Of a stretch of DNA of 64,000 nt, positions 17,686 through 25,806 are shown in pieces; position 1 is the stretch's first letter, and each line of letters starts with the position of its first letter. The position numbers were made by a program, and so were the translations under genes. The stretch covers positions 1 to 64,000 of the forward strand of contig NZ_FNBP01000014.1 of assembly GCF_900102535.1 (NCBI RefSeq). The letters are read 5' to 3'. The DNA is from Sulfitobacter delicatus (lineage in GTDB: Bacteria > Pseudomonadota > Alphaproteobacteria > Rhodobacterales > Rhodobacteraceae). The notes under the pieces were generated by a model. It was given only the letters and a program-made list of their open reading frames with translations. It was not told the DNA's origin and made no database searches.

Positions 17686-19005
17686 ATGGCTGATCTGAGA
17701 AGCGATTTCATCGGGATCAAATCCCCCAACCCGTTCTGGCTGGCCTCTGCGCCGCCGACGGACAAGGAATACAACGTGCGCCGCGCCTATGAGGCGGGCT
17801 GGGGCGGGGTGGTCTGGAAGACCCTTGGCATGGAAGGGCCGCCGGTGGTCAACGTCAACGGCCCGCGCTACGGTGCGATTTATGGCGCAGACCGGCGACT
17901 GCTGGGGCTCAACAACATCGAGTTGATCACCGACCGCCCGCTGGAGGTGAACCTGCGCGAGATGAAAGCGGTCAAGCGCGACTACCCGGATCGCGCGCTG
18001 ATTGCCTCGATCATGGTGCCTTGCGAGGAGGAAGCGTGGAAAGCGATCCTGCCGCATGTTGAGGAAACTGGTGCCGACGGGATCGAGCTGAACTTCGGCT
18101 GCCCGCATGGCATGGCCGAGCGCGGCATGGGCTCTGCCGTGGGGCAGGTGCCGGAATATATCGAAATGGTCACCCGCTGGTGCAAGATGTACACCCGCAT
18201 GCCGGTGATCGTGAAGTTGACGCCGAACATTACCAATGTGCTCTACCCCGCCGAGGCCGCCAAACGTGGCGGTGCGGATGCGGTGAGCTTGATCAACACG
18301 ATCAACTCCATCACTTCGGTCGATCTGGACCTCTTCTCGCCCGAGCCGATGATCGACGGCAAAGGCACCCATGGCGGCTATTGCGGCCCGGCGGTGAAAC
18401 CCATCGCACTCAATATGGTGGCCGAGATTGCCCGCAACCCCGAAACGCACGGTCTGCCGATCAGCGGCATCGGTGGCGTCACCACTTGGCGTGATGCGGC
18501 GGAGTTCCTCGCCTTGGGCGCGGGCAACGTACAGGTCTGTACGGCGGCGATGACCTATGGCTTCAAGGTTGTGCAGGAAATGATCTCGGGCCTGTCGGAG
18601 TATATGGACGAGAAGGGCATGACCTCGGTCGATGAGATCGTCGGCCGCGCGGTGCCCAATGTCACCGACTGGAACCAGCTGAACCTGAACTATGTCGCCA
18701 AGGCGAAGATCGATCAGGATCTCTGCATCTCCTGTGGCCGCTGCTTTGCCGCTTGCGAAGACACCAGCCACCAGGCGATCGCTATGTCCGAGGACCGCAC
18801 CTTCACCGTGATCGACGAGGAATGTGTGGCTTGTAACCTCTGCGTCAACGTCTGCCCGGTCGAAGACTGCATCTCAATGGAACCGCTGGCCGCCGGCGCG
18901 ACCGACCTGCGCACCGGCAAGACAGTCACGCCAGACTATGCCAACTGGACCACGCACCCCAACAACCCCTCCGCCAAGGCGGTTGCGGTTGAACCGGCAG
19001 AGTAA
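17686..19005 (+). CDS. preA: NAD-dependent dihydropyrimidine dehydrogenase subunit PreA
   Basis: The 439-residue catalytic subunit reduces uracil and thymine to the 5,6-dihydro forms. Residues 1 to about 310 are a dihydroorotate dehydrogenase-like FMN barrel (NPFWLASAPPTDKEYNVRRA, LNFGCPHGM, SGIGGVTTWRDAAEFL). The C-terminal part holds two 4Fe-4S motifs, CISCGRCFAAC and CVACNLCVNVCP. With PreT it forms the bacterial counterpart of the single-chain mammalian enzyme. Confidence 0.95.
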   Translation: MADLRSDFIGIKSPNPFWLASAPPTDKEYNVRRAYEAGWGGVVWKTLGMEGPPVVNVNGPRYGAIYGADRRLLGLNNIELITDRPLEVNLREMKAVKRDYPDRALIASIMVPCEEEAWKAILPHVEETGADGIELNFGCPHGMAERGMGSAVGQVPEYIEMVTRWCKMYTRMPVIVKLTPNITNVLYPAEAAKRGGADAVSLINTINSITSVDLDLFSPEPMIDGKGTHGGYCGPAVKPIALNMVAEIARNPETHGLPISGIGGVTTWRDAAEFLALGAGNVQVCTAAMTYGFKVVQEMISGLSEYMDEKGMTSVDEIVGRAVPNVTDWNQLNLNYVAKAKIDQDLCISCGRCFAACEDTSHQAIAMSEDRTFTVIDEECVACNLCVNVCPVEDCISMEPLAAGATDLRTGKTVTPDYANWTTHPNNPSAKAVAVEPAE

Positions 19006-19019
19006 GCCTAAGCATCCAC

Positions 19020-19052
19020 GCCCCGGTGTCAGTTCTTCCTGAGCACCGGGGC
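19020..19052. terminator. Hairpin between convergent preA and a hypothetical gene
   Basis: GCCCCGGTG pairs perfectly with CACCGGGGC across a 15-nt loop that contains the stop codon of the minus-strand gene. No T-run follows on either side, so intrinsic termination is doubtful; it may be a Rho-type or mRNA 3'-end structure. Confidence 0.35.
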
Positions 19053-19523
19053 CGTGGGCAGCGGGTCTGGCATCTGGTTCGCCATGTCGCGGGTCTGCTG
19101 GGCCATGTCGATGACCTCGGCAGGCTGCGATACCCCTTCGATCAAAGCGACCTCACGGCGCGCGTCGATCACCGCAATCGCGGCATCGCGGGCCATCTGT
19201 TCCACACGGTCCGATTCAAGCGCTGCCGCACGGGCCGCGACCACCGATCCCGGCGTCGCATCCGGGCTGCGCCGTGCCCAAGCGGGCTGCTGTGCCGACG
19301 CACCTCCCGCTCCGCCCCCGGCGCCCGAATAGGACGTCGACTGCCCCGATGCGCGGGCATCGCGCCCGCTCTGTGCCGGTGCGACCGCTTCGGCCCCGGC
19401 TGCCGTGCCAACGGTCTCTGCCCGTGATTGGCCCGGCGCGCCTAGATTTGGCGATGCGTCAGAAATCTGTGCCTGCGCTGTCTGTTGCGCGGCAAATGTA
19501 TTGGTCAGCAGTAATGCACTCAT
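19029..19523 (-). CDS. Hypothetical Ala/Gln-rich protein
   Basis: I do not recognise this 164-residue protein. It begins MSALLLTNTFAAQQTAQAQ without a clear signal peptide, has a low-complexity middle rich in Ala, Gly, Ser and Gln (about 20-85), and a more ordered, probably helical C-terminal half (RAAALESDRVEQMARDAAIAV to QTRDMANQMPDP). Codon usage looks like its neighbours and the start has GAAAGGGG upstream. It lies convergent to preA and downstream of, but on the same strand as, the RutR-like gene's end. No function can be inferred. Confidence 0.6.
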   Translation of the reverse strand: MSALLLTNTFAAQQTAQAQISDASPNLGAPGQSRAETVGTAAGAEAVAPAQSGRDARASGQSTSYSGAGGGAGGASAQQPAWARRSPDATPGSVVAARAAALESDRVEQMARDAAIAVIDARREVALIEGVSQPAEVIDMAQQTRDMANQMPDPLPTAPVLRKN

Positions 19524-19625
19524 GTCGTCTGCCCCTTTCAGTTCGTAAAGGAGCCCTCACCCGCGCTCAATCTGCGCCCAGAGTGCTAACGGAACGTAAA
19601 CGGCGCCCGGATTGTGGGATGGTGG

Positions 19626-20267
19626 TTAATGGACGCTGGCCGCGCCGCTTGGTTGCGCCAATAGCGCGCCAAACATTGCCCGAAGATGCGCGGCAGCGCG
19701 GGGCTGGGGGTTGGTTTCCGCACCAAGCAACACCTGCGCCTGCGCTTCAAAATCCGCGTAGTGCTGCGTGGTCGCCCAGATCGAAAACAGCAGATGCTGC
19801 GGGTCCAGCGGGGGCAGTTTGCCCGCCTCCACCCAGCCTGCGATGACGGCGCATTTTTCGTCGAACAGGGGCTTCAGATGGCTGTGCAACTCCGGCGATA
19901 TGCGCGGCGCACCCTGCAGGATCTCATTGGCAAAAAGCCGGCTTTCACGGGGCAGTTCGCCCGCCATTGTCAGTTTTCTGTCAACGTAATCAAGTATTTC
20001 GCGTCGCGGGTCGCCATCGGGGTCCAGCGCGACCAGCGGGTCGAGCCATGTGTCCATAAGCTGCGACAGCAAGGTGACGTGAATGTCCTCTTTGCCCTCG
20101 AAGTAATAGAGAATGTTCGGCTTGCTCAGCCCCGCCTCGGCCGCGATCTGGTCCAGCGTCGCGCCGCGGTAGCCATGTTTGGAGAAGACTTCGAGCGCGG
20201 CATCCAGAATCACCCGGCGGTTGCGTTGCTGAATGCGGCTGGGCTTTTTAGCAGGGCTGTCAGGCAA
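19626..20267 (-). CDS. rutR: TetR-family regulator of the RutR type
   Basis: The 213-residue regulator has an N-terminal TetR helix-turn-helix (RVILDAALEVFSKHGYRGATLDQIAAEAGLSKPNILYYF). The stretch GLSKPNILYYF and the C-terminal region (LFANEILQGAP, FSIWATTQHYADF) resemble RutR, which senses uracil and thymine and controls pyrimidine degradation. No ATG lies near the conserved start; TTG at 20267, preceded by TAGGA, gives a family-like N-terminus MPDSPAKKPSRIQQRN. It is divergent from the amidohydrolase gene, and a palindrome of RutR layout lies between them, consistent with autoregulation and control of the locus. Confidence 0.82.
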   Translation of the reverse strand: MPDSPAKKPSRIQQRNRRVILDAALEVFSKHGYRGATLDQIAAEAGLSKPNILYYFEGKEDIHVTLLSQLMDTWLDPLVALDPDGDPRREILDYVDRKLTMAGELPRESRLFANEILQGAPRISPELHSHLKPLFDEKCAVIAGWVEAGKLPPLDPQHLLFSIWATTQHYADFEAQAQVLLGAETNPQPRAAAHLRAMFGALLAQPSGAASVH

Positions 20268-20370
20268 GGCGGCGTTCCTAGTTGTGCTGCGAAAAAAGGC
20301 GTTTGGCGGATCGGGGGCGGGTTGTTTCAAACCAGTTCTTGACAGACCATACCCTAATCGCAATCGTGGA

Positions 20371-20386
20371 TTTACCAAATGGTAAA
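20371..20386. promoter_or_regulatory. Candidate RutR operator between rutR and the amidohydrolase gene
   Basis: TTTACCA-AA-TGGTAAA has perfect 7-bp arms. It agrees with the E. coli RutR consensus at 12 of 14 arm positions. It lies 46 nt before the plus-strand start and about 103 nt before the regulator start, so it could serve both directions. Confidence 0.65.
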
Positions 20387-20432
20387 AAAACAACACGGCA
20401 AAAGCCGCGATAGAATGACAGAGGAGTGACCT

Positions 20433-21683
20433 ATGCCCGCGCCCGGAGAGAACCTCAAGATTGATCCCGACCGTCTGTGGGATTCCTTGATGGAAATGGC
20501 CAAGATCGGCCCCGGGGTGGCGGGCGGCAACAACCGTCAGACCCTGACCGATGAAGATGCCGAAGGCCGCGCGCTGTTCCAGAGGTGGTGCGAAGACGCG
20601 GGCTGCACGATGGGCCTCGACCAGATGGGCAATATGTTTGCCCGGCGCGAGGGCACGGACCCCGAAGCGCTGCCAGTCTATGTCGGCTCCCACCTCGACA
20701 CGCAGCCCACGGGCGGGAAATACGACGGGGTTTTGGGCGTGCTCGGCGGGTTAGAAATTCTGCGCACGATGAATGATCTCGGGATCAAGACCAAACACCC
20801 GATTGTCGTGACCAACTTCACCAATGAAGAAGGCACCCGTTTTGCCCCCGCGATGCTGTCGTCGGGGGTTTTTGCTGGCATCCACACCCAAGACTGGGCC
20901 TATGCCAAGACCGATGCCGAGGGCAAAAGTTTTGGCGATGAGTTGGAGCGGATTGGCTGGAAGGGTGACGAGGAAGTCGGTGCGCGCAAGATGCATGCTT
21001 TCTTCGAATTGCACATCGAACAGGGCCCGATTTTGGAGGCCGAGGGCAAGGACATCGGCGTGGTCACCCATGGCCAAGGGCTGAGCTGGACGCAGGTGAC
21101 GATCACCGGCAAGGACAGCCACACCGGCTCGACCCCCATGCCGATGCGCCGCGATGCGGGCCTCGGTATGGCGCGGGTGCTCGATAAGGTGAGCGAGATC
21201 GCGTGGAGCCATAAGCCGCATGCGGTGGGGGCGGCGGGGCATATCGATGTTTATCCGAACTCGCGCAATGTGATCCCGGGCAAGGTCGTCTTTACCGTCG
21301 ATTTCCGCTCGCCTGATCTGGCAGTGATCGAGGATATGGAGGCGCGGCTGCGCGTTGAAGGCCAGAAGATCGCTGATGACATGGAGTTGGGCATCGAGTT
21401 TGAGAAGGTCGGCGGCTTTGATCCGGTGGCCTTTGACGAGGGCTGCGTGACCGCGGTGCGCAATGCGGCCGAACGTCTGGGCTACAGCCATATGAACCTG
21501 ATTTCCGGCGCGGGGCATGATGCTTGTTGGATCAACCGCGTGGCGCCGACGGCGATGGTGATGTGCCCTTGCGTTGATGGTTTGAGCCATAATGAGGCGG
21601 AAGAGATCACCAAGGACTGGGCCAAGGCCGGGGCCGACGTGCTGCTGCATGCGGTCTTGGAGACCGCGGAAATCGAGGGCTGA
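20433..21683 (+). CDS. pydC: Zn-dependent N-carbamoyl-beta-alanine amidohydrolase
   Basis: The 416-residue M20-type amidase should hydrolyse N-carbamoyl-beta-alanine (or its methyl form from thymine) to the beta-amino acid, CO2 and ammonia, the third step of reductive pyrimidine breakdown. Metal-binding blocks are visible: GSHLDTQPTGGKYDG (His, Asp), TNEEGTRFAP (Glu pair), ELHIEQGP (His) and DGLSHNEAEE (His). The related hydantoinase-pathway carbamoylases and allantoate amidohydrolases share these motifs, so substrate is assigned from the neighbours: preT/preA on one side and dihydropyrimidinase on the other. Start at 20433 follows GAGGAG. Confidence 0.88.
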   Translation: MPAPGENLKIDPDRLWDSLMEMAKIGPGVAGGNNRQTLTDEDAEGRALFQRWCEDAGCTMGLDQMGNMFARREGTDPEALPVYVGSHLDTQPTGGKYDGVLGVLGGLEILRTMNDLGIKTKHPIVVTNFTNEEGTRFAPAMLSSGVFAGIHTQDWAYAKTDAEGKSFGDELERIGWKGDEEVGARKMHAFFELHIEQGPILEAEGKDIGVVTHGQGLSWTQVTITGKDSHTGSTPMPMRRDAGLGMARVLDKVSEIAWSHKPHAVGAAGHIDVYPNSRNVIPGKVVFTVDFRSPDLAVIEDMEARLRVEGQKIADDMELGIEFEKVGGFDPVAFDEGCVTAVRNAAERLGYSHMNLISGAGHDACWINRVAPTAMVMCPCVDGLSHNEAEEITKDWAKAGADVLLHAVLETAEIEG

Positions 21684-21697
21684 AATCGGGCGTGGTT

Positions 21698-21732
21698 CGG
21701 GGGCCAGCCCCCGGACCCCCGAAGTATTTTTG
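21698..21732 (+). repeat. Rhodobacterales intergenic hairpin repeat, copy 2
   Basis: CGGGGGC-CA-GCCCCCG is followed by GACCCCCGAAGTATTTTTGG. It shares GCCCCCGGACCCCCG and TATTTTTG with the copy at 6335. It lies between the amidohydrolase and dihydropyrimidinase genes and could lower read-through between them. Confidence 0.7.
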
Positions 21733-21758
21733 GCCAAAAAGAGAATGGGGAGTGAAAG

Positions 21759-23219
21759 ATGAGTAAGGTAATTAAGGGCGGCATGGTCTGCACGGCAGAC
21801 CGGACGTGGAAAGCAGATGTGTTGATCGAAGGGGAGAAGATCAAGCAGATTGGCGAGGATCTGAAGGGCGATGAATATATTGATGCGGAAGGCGCCTATG
21901 TGATCCCCGGCGGGATCGATCCGCATACGCACCTTGAGATGCCTTTCATGGGGACCACGGCGGCGGAGACCTTCGAGACCGGCACTTGGGCGGCTGCTTG
22001 TGGGGGCACCACGATGGTGGTGGATTTCTGTCTGCCGGGTGCGGATGGGTCGATCAAGAACGCGATCCATGAATGGCACCGCAAATCGGCGCCGCAGATT
22101 TGCAGCGATATCGGCTATCATATGGCGGTCACCGGCTGGGACGAAAACGTCTTTAATGAGATGAAAGACGCCGTCGACATGGGGGTGAACAGCTTTAAGC
22201 ACTTCATGGCCTATAAGGGCGCGTTGATGATCGAGGACGATGAGATGTTCGCCTCCTTCAAGCGCTGTGCCGAGTTGGGCGCATTGCCGATGGTGCATGC
22301 TGAGAACGGCGATTTGGTGGCCGAGTTGCAGCAGAAGTATTTCGATCAGGGCATCACCGGGCCGGAGGGGCACGCCTATTCGCGTCCGCCAGAGCTTGAA
22401 GGCGAGGCGGCGAACCGGGCGATCACCATTGCCGATACCGCGGGCGTGCCACTTTATATCGTGCATGTCTCTTGCGAGCAGACCCATGAGGCGATCCGCC
22501 GGGCGCGGCAGAAGGGCATGCGGGTTTACGGCGAGCCGCTGATCCAATTCCTGACGTTGGACGAGAGCGAGTATTTCAACAAAGATTGGGACCACGCGGC
22601 CCGCCGCGTGATGTCGCCGCCGTTCCGCTCGAAGGACCATCAGGACAGCCTCTGGGCCGGATTGCAGGCCGGCAGCTTGCAAGTGGTGGCTACGGACCAT
22701 GCGGCCTTTAGCACCGAGCAAAAGCGGGCAGGGCGCGATGATTTCCGGATCATTCCCAATGGCTCGAACGGGCTGGAGGAACGTCTGGCCGTGCTTTGGA
22801 CCGAAGGCGTCGAGACCGGGCGTTTGACGCCGAATGAGTTTGTCGCCGCGACCTCGACCAATATTGCCAAGATCCTCAACATCTACCCGCAGAAGGGGGC
22901 GATTGTTGAGGGGGCGGACGCCGACATCGTGGTTTGGGACCCGAAGATCACCAAGGCGATCAGCACGGCGAACCATCATTCAATCCTTGATTACAACGTC
23001 TTTGAGGGTTTTGAGGTCAAGGCGCAGAGCCGCTATACCCTCAGCCGGGGCGAGGTGATCTGGGCCTGGGGGCAGAACAGCCAACCGCAGCCGGGACGTG
23101 GGCGCTTTGTGCCGCGGCCAGCCTTCCCCAGTGCCAATGTGGCGCTGAGCAAGTGGAAAGAGCTAAACAGCCCCAAGATGATCAAACGCGATCCGCTGAA
23201 CATTCCGGCTGGGATCTAA
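21759..23219 (+). CDS. hydA: Dihydropyrimidinase (hydantoinase)
   Basis: The 486-residue amidohydrolase opens the ring of dihydrouracil or dihydrothymine, the second step of the pathway. The metal ligands appear as DPHTHLEMPF (His56 and His58), the lysine expected to be carboxylated lies in NSFKHFMAYKG, and VHVSCEQTHEA and ATDHAAFS supply the later His and Asp ligands. Length is normal. The start follows GGGGAG. It lies between the amidohydrolase gene and the ABC importer on the same strand. Confidence 0.94.
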   Translation: MSKVIKGGMVCTADRTWKADVLIEGEKIKQIGEDLKGDEYIDAEGAYVIPGGIDPHTHLEMPFMGTTAAETFETGTWAAACGGTTMVVDFCLPGADGSIKNAIHEWHRKSAPQICSDIGYHMAVTGWDENVFNEMKDAVDMGVNSFKHFMAYKGALMIEDDEMFASFKRCAELGALPMVHAENGDLVAELQQKYFDQGITGPEGHAYSRPPELEGEAANRAITIADTAGVPLYIVHVSCEQTHEAIRRARQKGMRVYGEPLIQFLTLDESEYFNKDWDHAARRVMSPPFRSKDHQDSLWAGLQAGSLQVVATDHAAFSTEQKRAGRDDFRIIPNGSNGLEERLAVLWTEGVETGRLTPNEFVAATSTNIAKILNIYPQKGAIVEGADADIVVWDPKITKAISTANHHSILDYNVFEGFEVKAQSRYTLSRGEVIWAWGQNSQPQPGRGRFVPRPAFPSANVALSKWKELNSPKMIKRDPLNIPAGI

Positions 23220-23293
23220 GCGACGTAGACCCGCCTTAACACTCAGGTAAAGTGCCGCGCCAAAAGCGGCCGACCAACAGGGAAGTAAAATTA

Positions 23294-24079
23294 GTGCAAG
23301 AAAACCAGAGCGTGATCAGCGCCCGGAATCTGGATCTGACTTTTCAGACCAATGACGGACCGATCCATGCGTTGAAAGACGTGAACCTTGAGATCAACAA
23401 GGGCGATTTTGTCAGCTTCATCGGCCCCTCGGGCTGTGGCAAGACGACCTTTCTGCGGGTCATGGCCGACCTTGAGCAGCCCACCGGCGGGGAGGTCACC
23501 ATCAACGGGGTCAGCCCCGAGGAGGCCCGCCGCGCGCGGGCTTATGGCTATGTGTTTCAGGCCGCGGGGCTGTATCCGTGGCGGACCATTGGCGGCAACA
23601 TCCGGCTGCCCTTGGAGATCATGGGCATTCCGAAGGCGGAACAGGCCGAGCGGGTCAAGCGGGTGCTTGATCTGGTGGAGCTTTCGGGGTTCGAGAAGAA
23701 GTTTCCGTGGCAGCTTTCAGGCGGCATGCAGCAACGGGCGTCGATTGCGCGAGCACTGTCGTTTGATGCGGATATTCTGCTGATGGACGAGCCTTTTGGC
23801 GCGCTTGACGAGATCGTGCGCGACCACCTGAATGAGCAGCTTTTGAAGCTCTGGGCGCGGACGGAAAAGACCATCGCTTTTGTCACCCACTCGATCCCCG
23901 AGGCGGTGTATCTCTCGACCAAAATCGTGGTGATGAGCCCGCGACCGGGCCGCATCACCGATGTGATCGAAAGCCCGCTGCCGCGCGAGCGGCCCCTGGA
24001 AATCCGCGAAACGCCGGAGTTCTTGGAAATCGCGCACCGCGTGCGGGAAGGTCTGCGGGCCGGGCATGGGGACGATTGA
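23294..24079 (+). CDS. ABC importer ATP-binding protein, pyrimidine locus
   Basis: The 261-residue ATPase has Walker A (GPSGCGKTT), signature LSGGMQQRASIARAL and Walker B (ILLMDEPFGALD), the pattern of the nitrate/sulfonate/thiamine-precursor (SsuB/ThiZ-like) group. GTG at 23294 is chosen because CAGGGAAG precedes it and the longer frame lacks a ribosome site. It overlaps the first permease gene (TGATG). The gene order ATPase, permease, permease, binding protein after hydA suggests uptake of pyrimidines or their breakdown products. Confidence 0.88.
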   Translation: MQENQSVISARNLDLTFQTNDGPIHALKDVNLEINKGDFVSFIGPSGCGKTTFLRVMADLEQPTGGEVTINGVSPEEARRARAYGYVFQAAGLYPWRTIGGNIRLPLEIMGIPKAEQAERVKRVLDLVELSGFEKKFPWQLSGGMQQRASIARALSFDADILLMDEPFGALDEIVRDHLNEQLLKLWARTEKTIAFVTHSIPEAVYLSTKIVVMSPRPGRITDVIESPLPRERPLEIRETPEFLEIAHRVREGLRAGHGDD

Positions 24080-24942
24080 TGCGTAACATCATTCCCATTC
24101 TCACGGTCGTGGGCCTGCTGATCCTTGTCTGGTACGGCGCGGCGATCGCTCTCAACGCGCAATGGGCGCGGGATGTGGCGGCGCGGGCGGATAAGACGCT
24201 GACCTTCTCGGAACTTGTGGCCGATACATGGTCGCAGGAGAAACCCAAACTGCCCGCCCCGCATCAGGTGGGGGCCGAGTTGTGGGAAACCACGGTGATG
24301 AAGAAGGTGACCTCGAAACGCTCGCTGGTCTATCACACATGGGTCACCTTCAGCGCGACTTTTCTTGGGTTTGTCATGGGCACCGCGCTTGGCACGCTTT
24401 TGGCGGTGGGGATCGTGTTCAACCGCACGATGGACATGAGCGTGATGCCTTGGGTGATCGCCAGTCAGACCATTCCGATCCTCGCCATCGCGCCGATGAT
24501 CATCGTGGTGTTGAATGCCGTGGGGCTTTCGGGTCTGCTGCCGAAAGCGATCATCAGCATGTATCTGTCCTTCTTCCCGGTGGTTGTCGGCATGGTCAAA
24601 GGGCTGCGCAGCCCGGATCAGATGCAGCTCGATCAGATGCGGACATGGCATGCGAGTGGGATGCAGACCTTTTGGAAACTGCGGCTGCCGTCTTCGATGC
24701 CCTATTTCTTTACCTCTCTGAAGGTTGGCGTCGCGGCGTCGCTGGTTGGAGCCATTGTGGGTGAGATGCCGACAGGGGCTGTGGCTGGCTTGGGGGCGCG
24801 ACTGCTCGCGGGCAGCTATTACGGTCAGACCGTGCAAATCTGGAGCGCGTTGATCATGGCGGCCGCCTTGGCGGCGGTTATGGTGGGGCTGATCGGATTG
24901 GTCCAGCGCGTCACCCTGAAACGAATGGGGATGGCACAATGA
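24079..24942 (+). CDS. ABC importer permease 1, pyrimidine locus
   Basis: The 287-residue inner-membrane protein has about six hydrophobic helices, and an EAA-type loop facing the ATPase near residues 175-205 (LRSPDQMQLDQMRTWHASGMQTFWKLRLPSS, in part). The ATG at 24079 overlaps the ATPase stop; the alternative TTG three bases earlier is less likely. It is longer than usual at the N-terminus, with about 75 residues before the first conserved block. It pairs with the next permease. Confidence 0.87.
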   Translation: MRNIIPILTVVGLLILVWYGAAIALNAQWARDVAARADKTLTFSELVADTWSQEKPKLPAPHQVGAELWETTVMKKVTSKRSLVYHTWVTFSATFLGFVMGTALGTLLAVGIVFNRTMDMSVMPWVIASQTIPILAIAPMIIVVLNAVGLSGLLPKAIISMYLSFFPVVVGMVKGLRSPDQMQLDQMRTWHASGMQTFWKLRLPSSMPYFFTSLKVGVAASLVGAIVGEMPTGAVAGLGARLLAGSYYGQTVQIWSALIMAAALAAVMVGLIGLVQRVTLKRMGMAQ

Positions 24943-25778
24943 TCTGGGTTCTTTTTGCAATTGCCGCCTGGCTTTTGGGGCTCTCGGTCAACATCTGGCT
25001 GGCGCGGCAAAAGCCCTCTGGCTGGGCCTCGCTGGCCTCGCCCATCGTCTTTGGCCTGACGCTAATCGCGGTTTGGGAAGGGGTGGTGCGCGGCTTTGAC
25101 ATCAATCAGGTGTTGCTGCCCGCGCCCTCGGTCATTGCGGCACGTTTTGCGACCTCGTTGGACATTCTGTGGATCGACTTCGTGCAGACCGTCATCAAGG
25201 GCGCGCTGAGTGGCTATATCATCGGCTGCGGGGCGGCCTTTGTCATCGCGCTGGCGATTGACCGTTTTCCGTTTCTGCAACGCGGGCTGCTGCCGGTGGG
25301 CAACTTTGTCGCCGCGCTGCCGATCATCGGGATGGCGCCGATCATGGTGATGTGGTTCGGCTTTGGCTGGCAGAGCAAGGCGGCGATTGTCGTGGTCATG
25401 GTGTTTTTCCCGATGCTGGTGAACACAGTACAGGGGTTGCAGGCCAGTGACGCCATGCAGCGCGACCTGATGCGCACCTATGCGGCGGGCTATTGGCGGA
25501 CGCTGTTGAAGCTGCGCCTGCCTGCGGCAATGCCCTTTGTCTTTAACGGGCTCAAGATCGGCACCACGCTTGCCCTGATTGGCGCCATCGTTGCTGAATT
25601 CTTCGGCTCTCCGGTGCTTGGCATGGGCTTCCGCATCTCCACCTCGGTCGGACAGCTTGCGCTTGATCTGGTCTGGGCCGAGATTGTTGTGGCGGCGATA
25701 GCCGGATCGGCGTTCTATGGTATCATGGCCCTCATCGAAGGACGGGTGACCTTTTGGCACCCTAGCCAACGCACATAA
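24939..25778 (+). CDS. ABC importer permease 2, pyrimidine locus
   Basis: The 279-residue membrane protein has about seven hydrophobic helices and the conserved cytoplasmic loop ASDAMQRDLMRTYAAGYWRT followed by LRLPAAMPFVFNGLK. Its start overlaps the upstream stop by ATGA. With permease 1 it should form a heterodimeric channel. Confidence 0.88.
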   Translation: MIWVLFAIAAWLLGLSVNIWLARQKPSGWASLASPIVFGLTLIAVWEGVVRGFDINQVLLPAPSVIAARFATSLDILWIDFVQTVIKGALSGYIIGCGAAFVIALAIDRFPFLQRGLLPVGNFVAALPIIGMAPIMVMWFGFGWQSKAAIVVVMVFFPMLVNTVQGLQASDAMQRDLMRTYAAGYWRTLLKLRLPAAMPFVFNGLKIGTTLALIGAIVAEFFGSPVLGMGFRISTSVGQLALDLVWAEIVVAAIAGSAFYGIMALIEGRVTFWHPSQRT

Positions 25779-25806
25779 AAAACGACCAACCAACTGGGAG
25801 AAAACA

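Noticed and set aside
16257..18771. Minus-strand open frames of 505 and 421 codons
   Set aside because: Antisense shadows of preT and preA.
20751..22979. Minus-strand open frame of 742 codons
   Set aside because: It lies opposite pydC and hydA, which have full family motifs. High G+C content produces such antisense frames; its protein matches no family I know.
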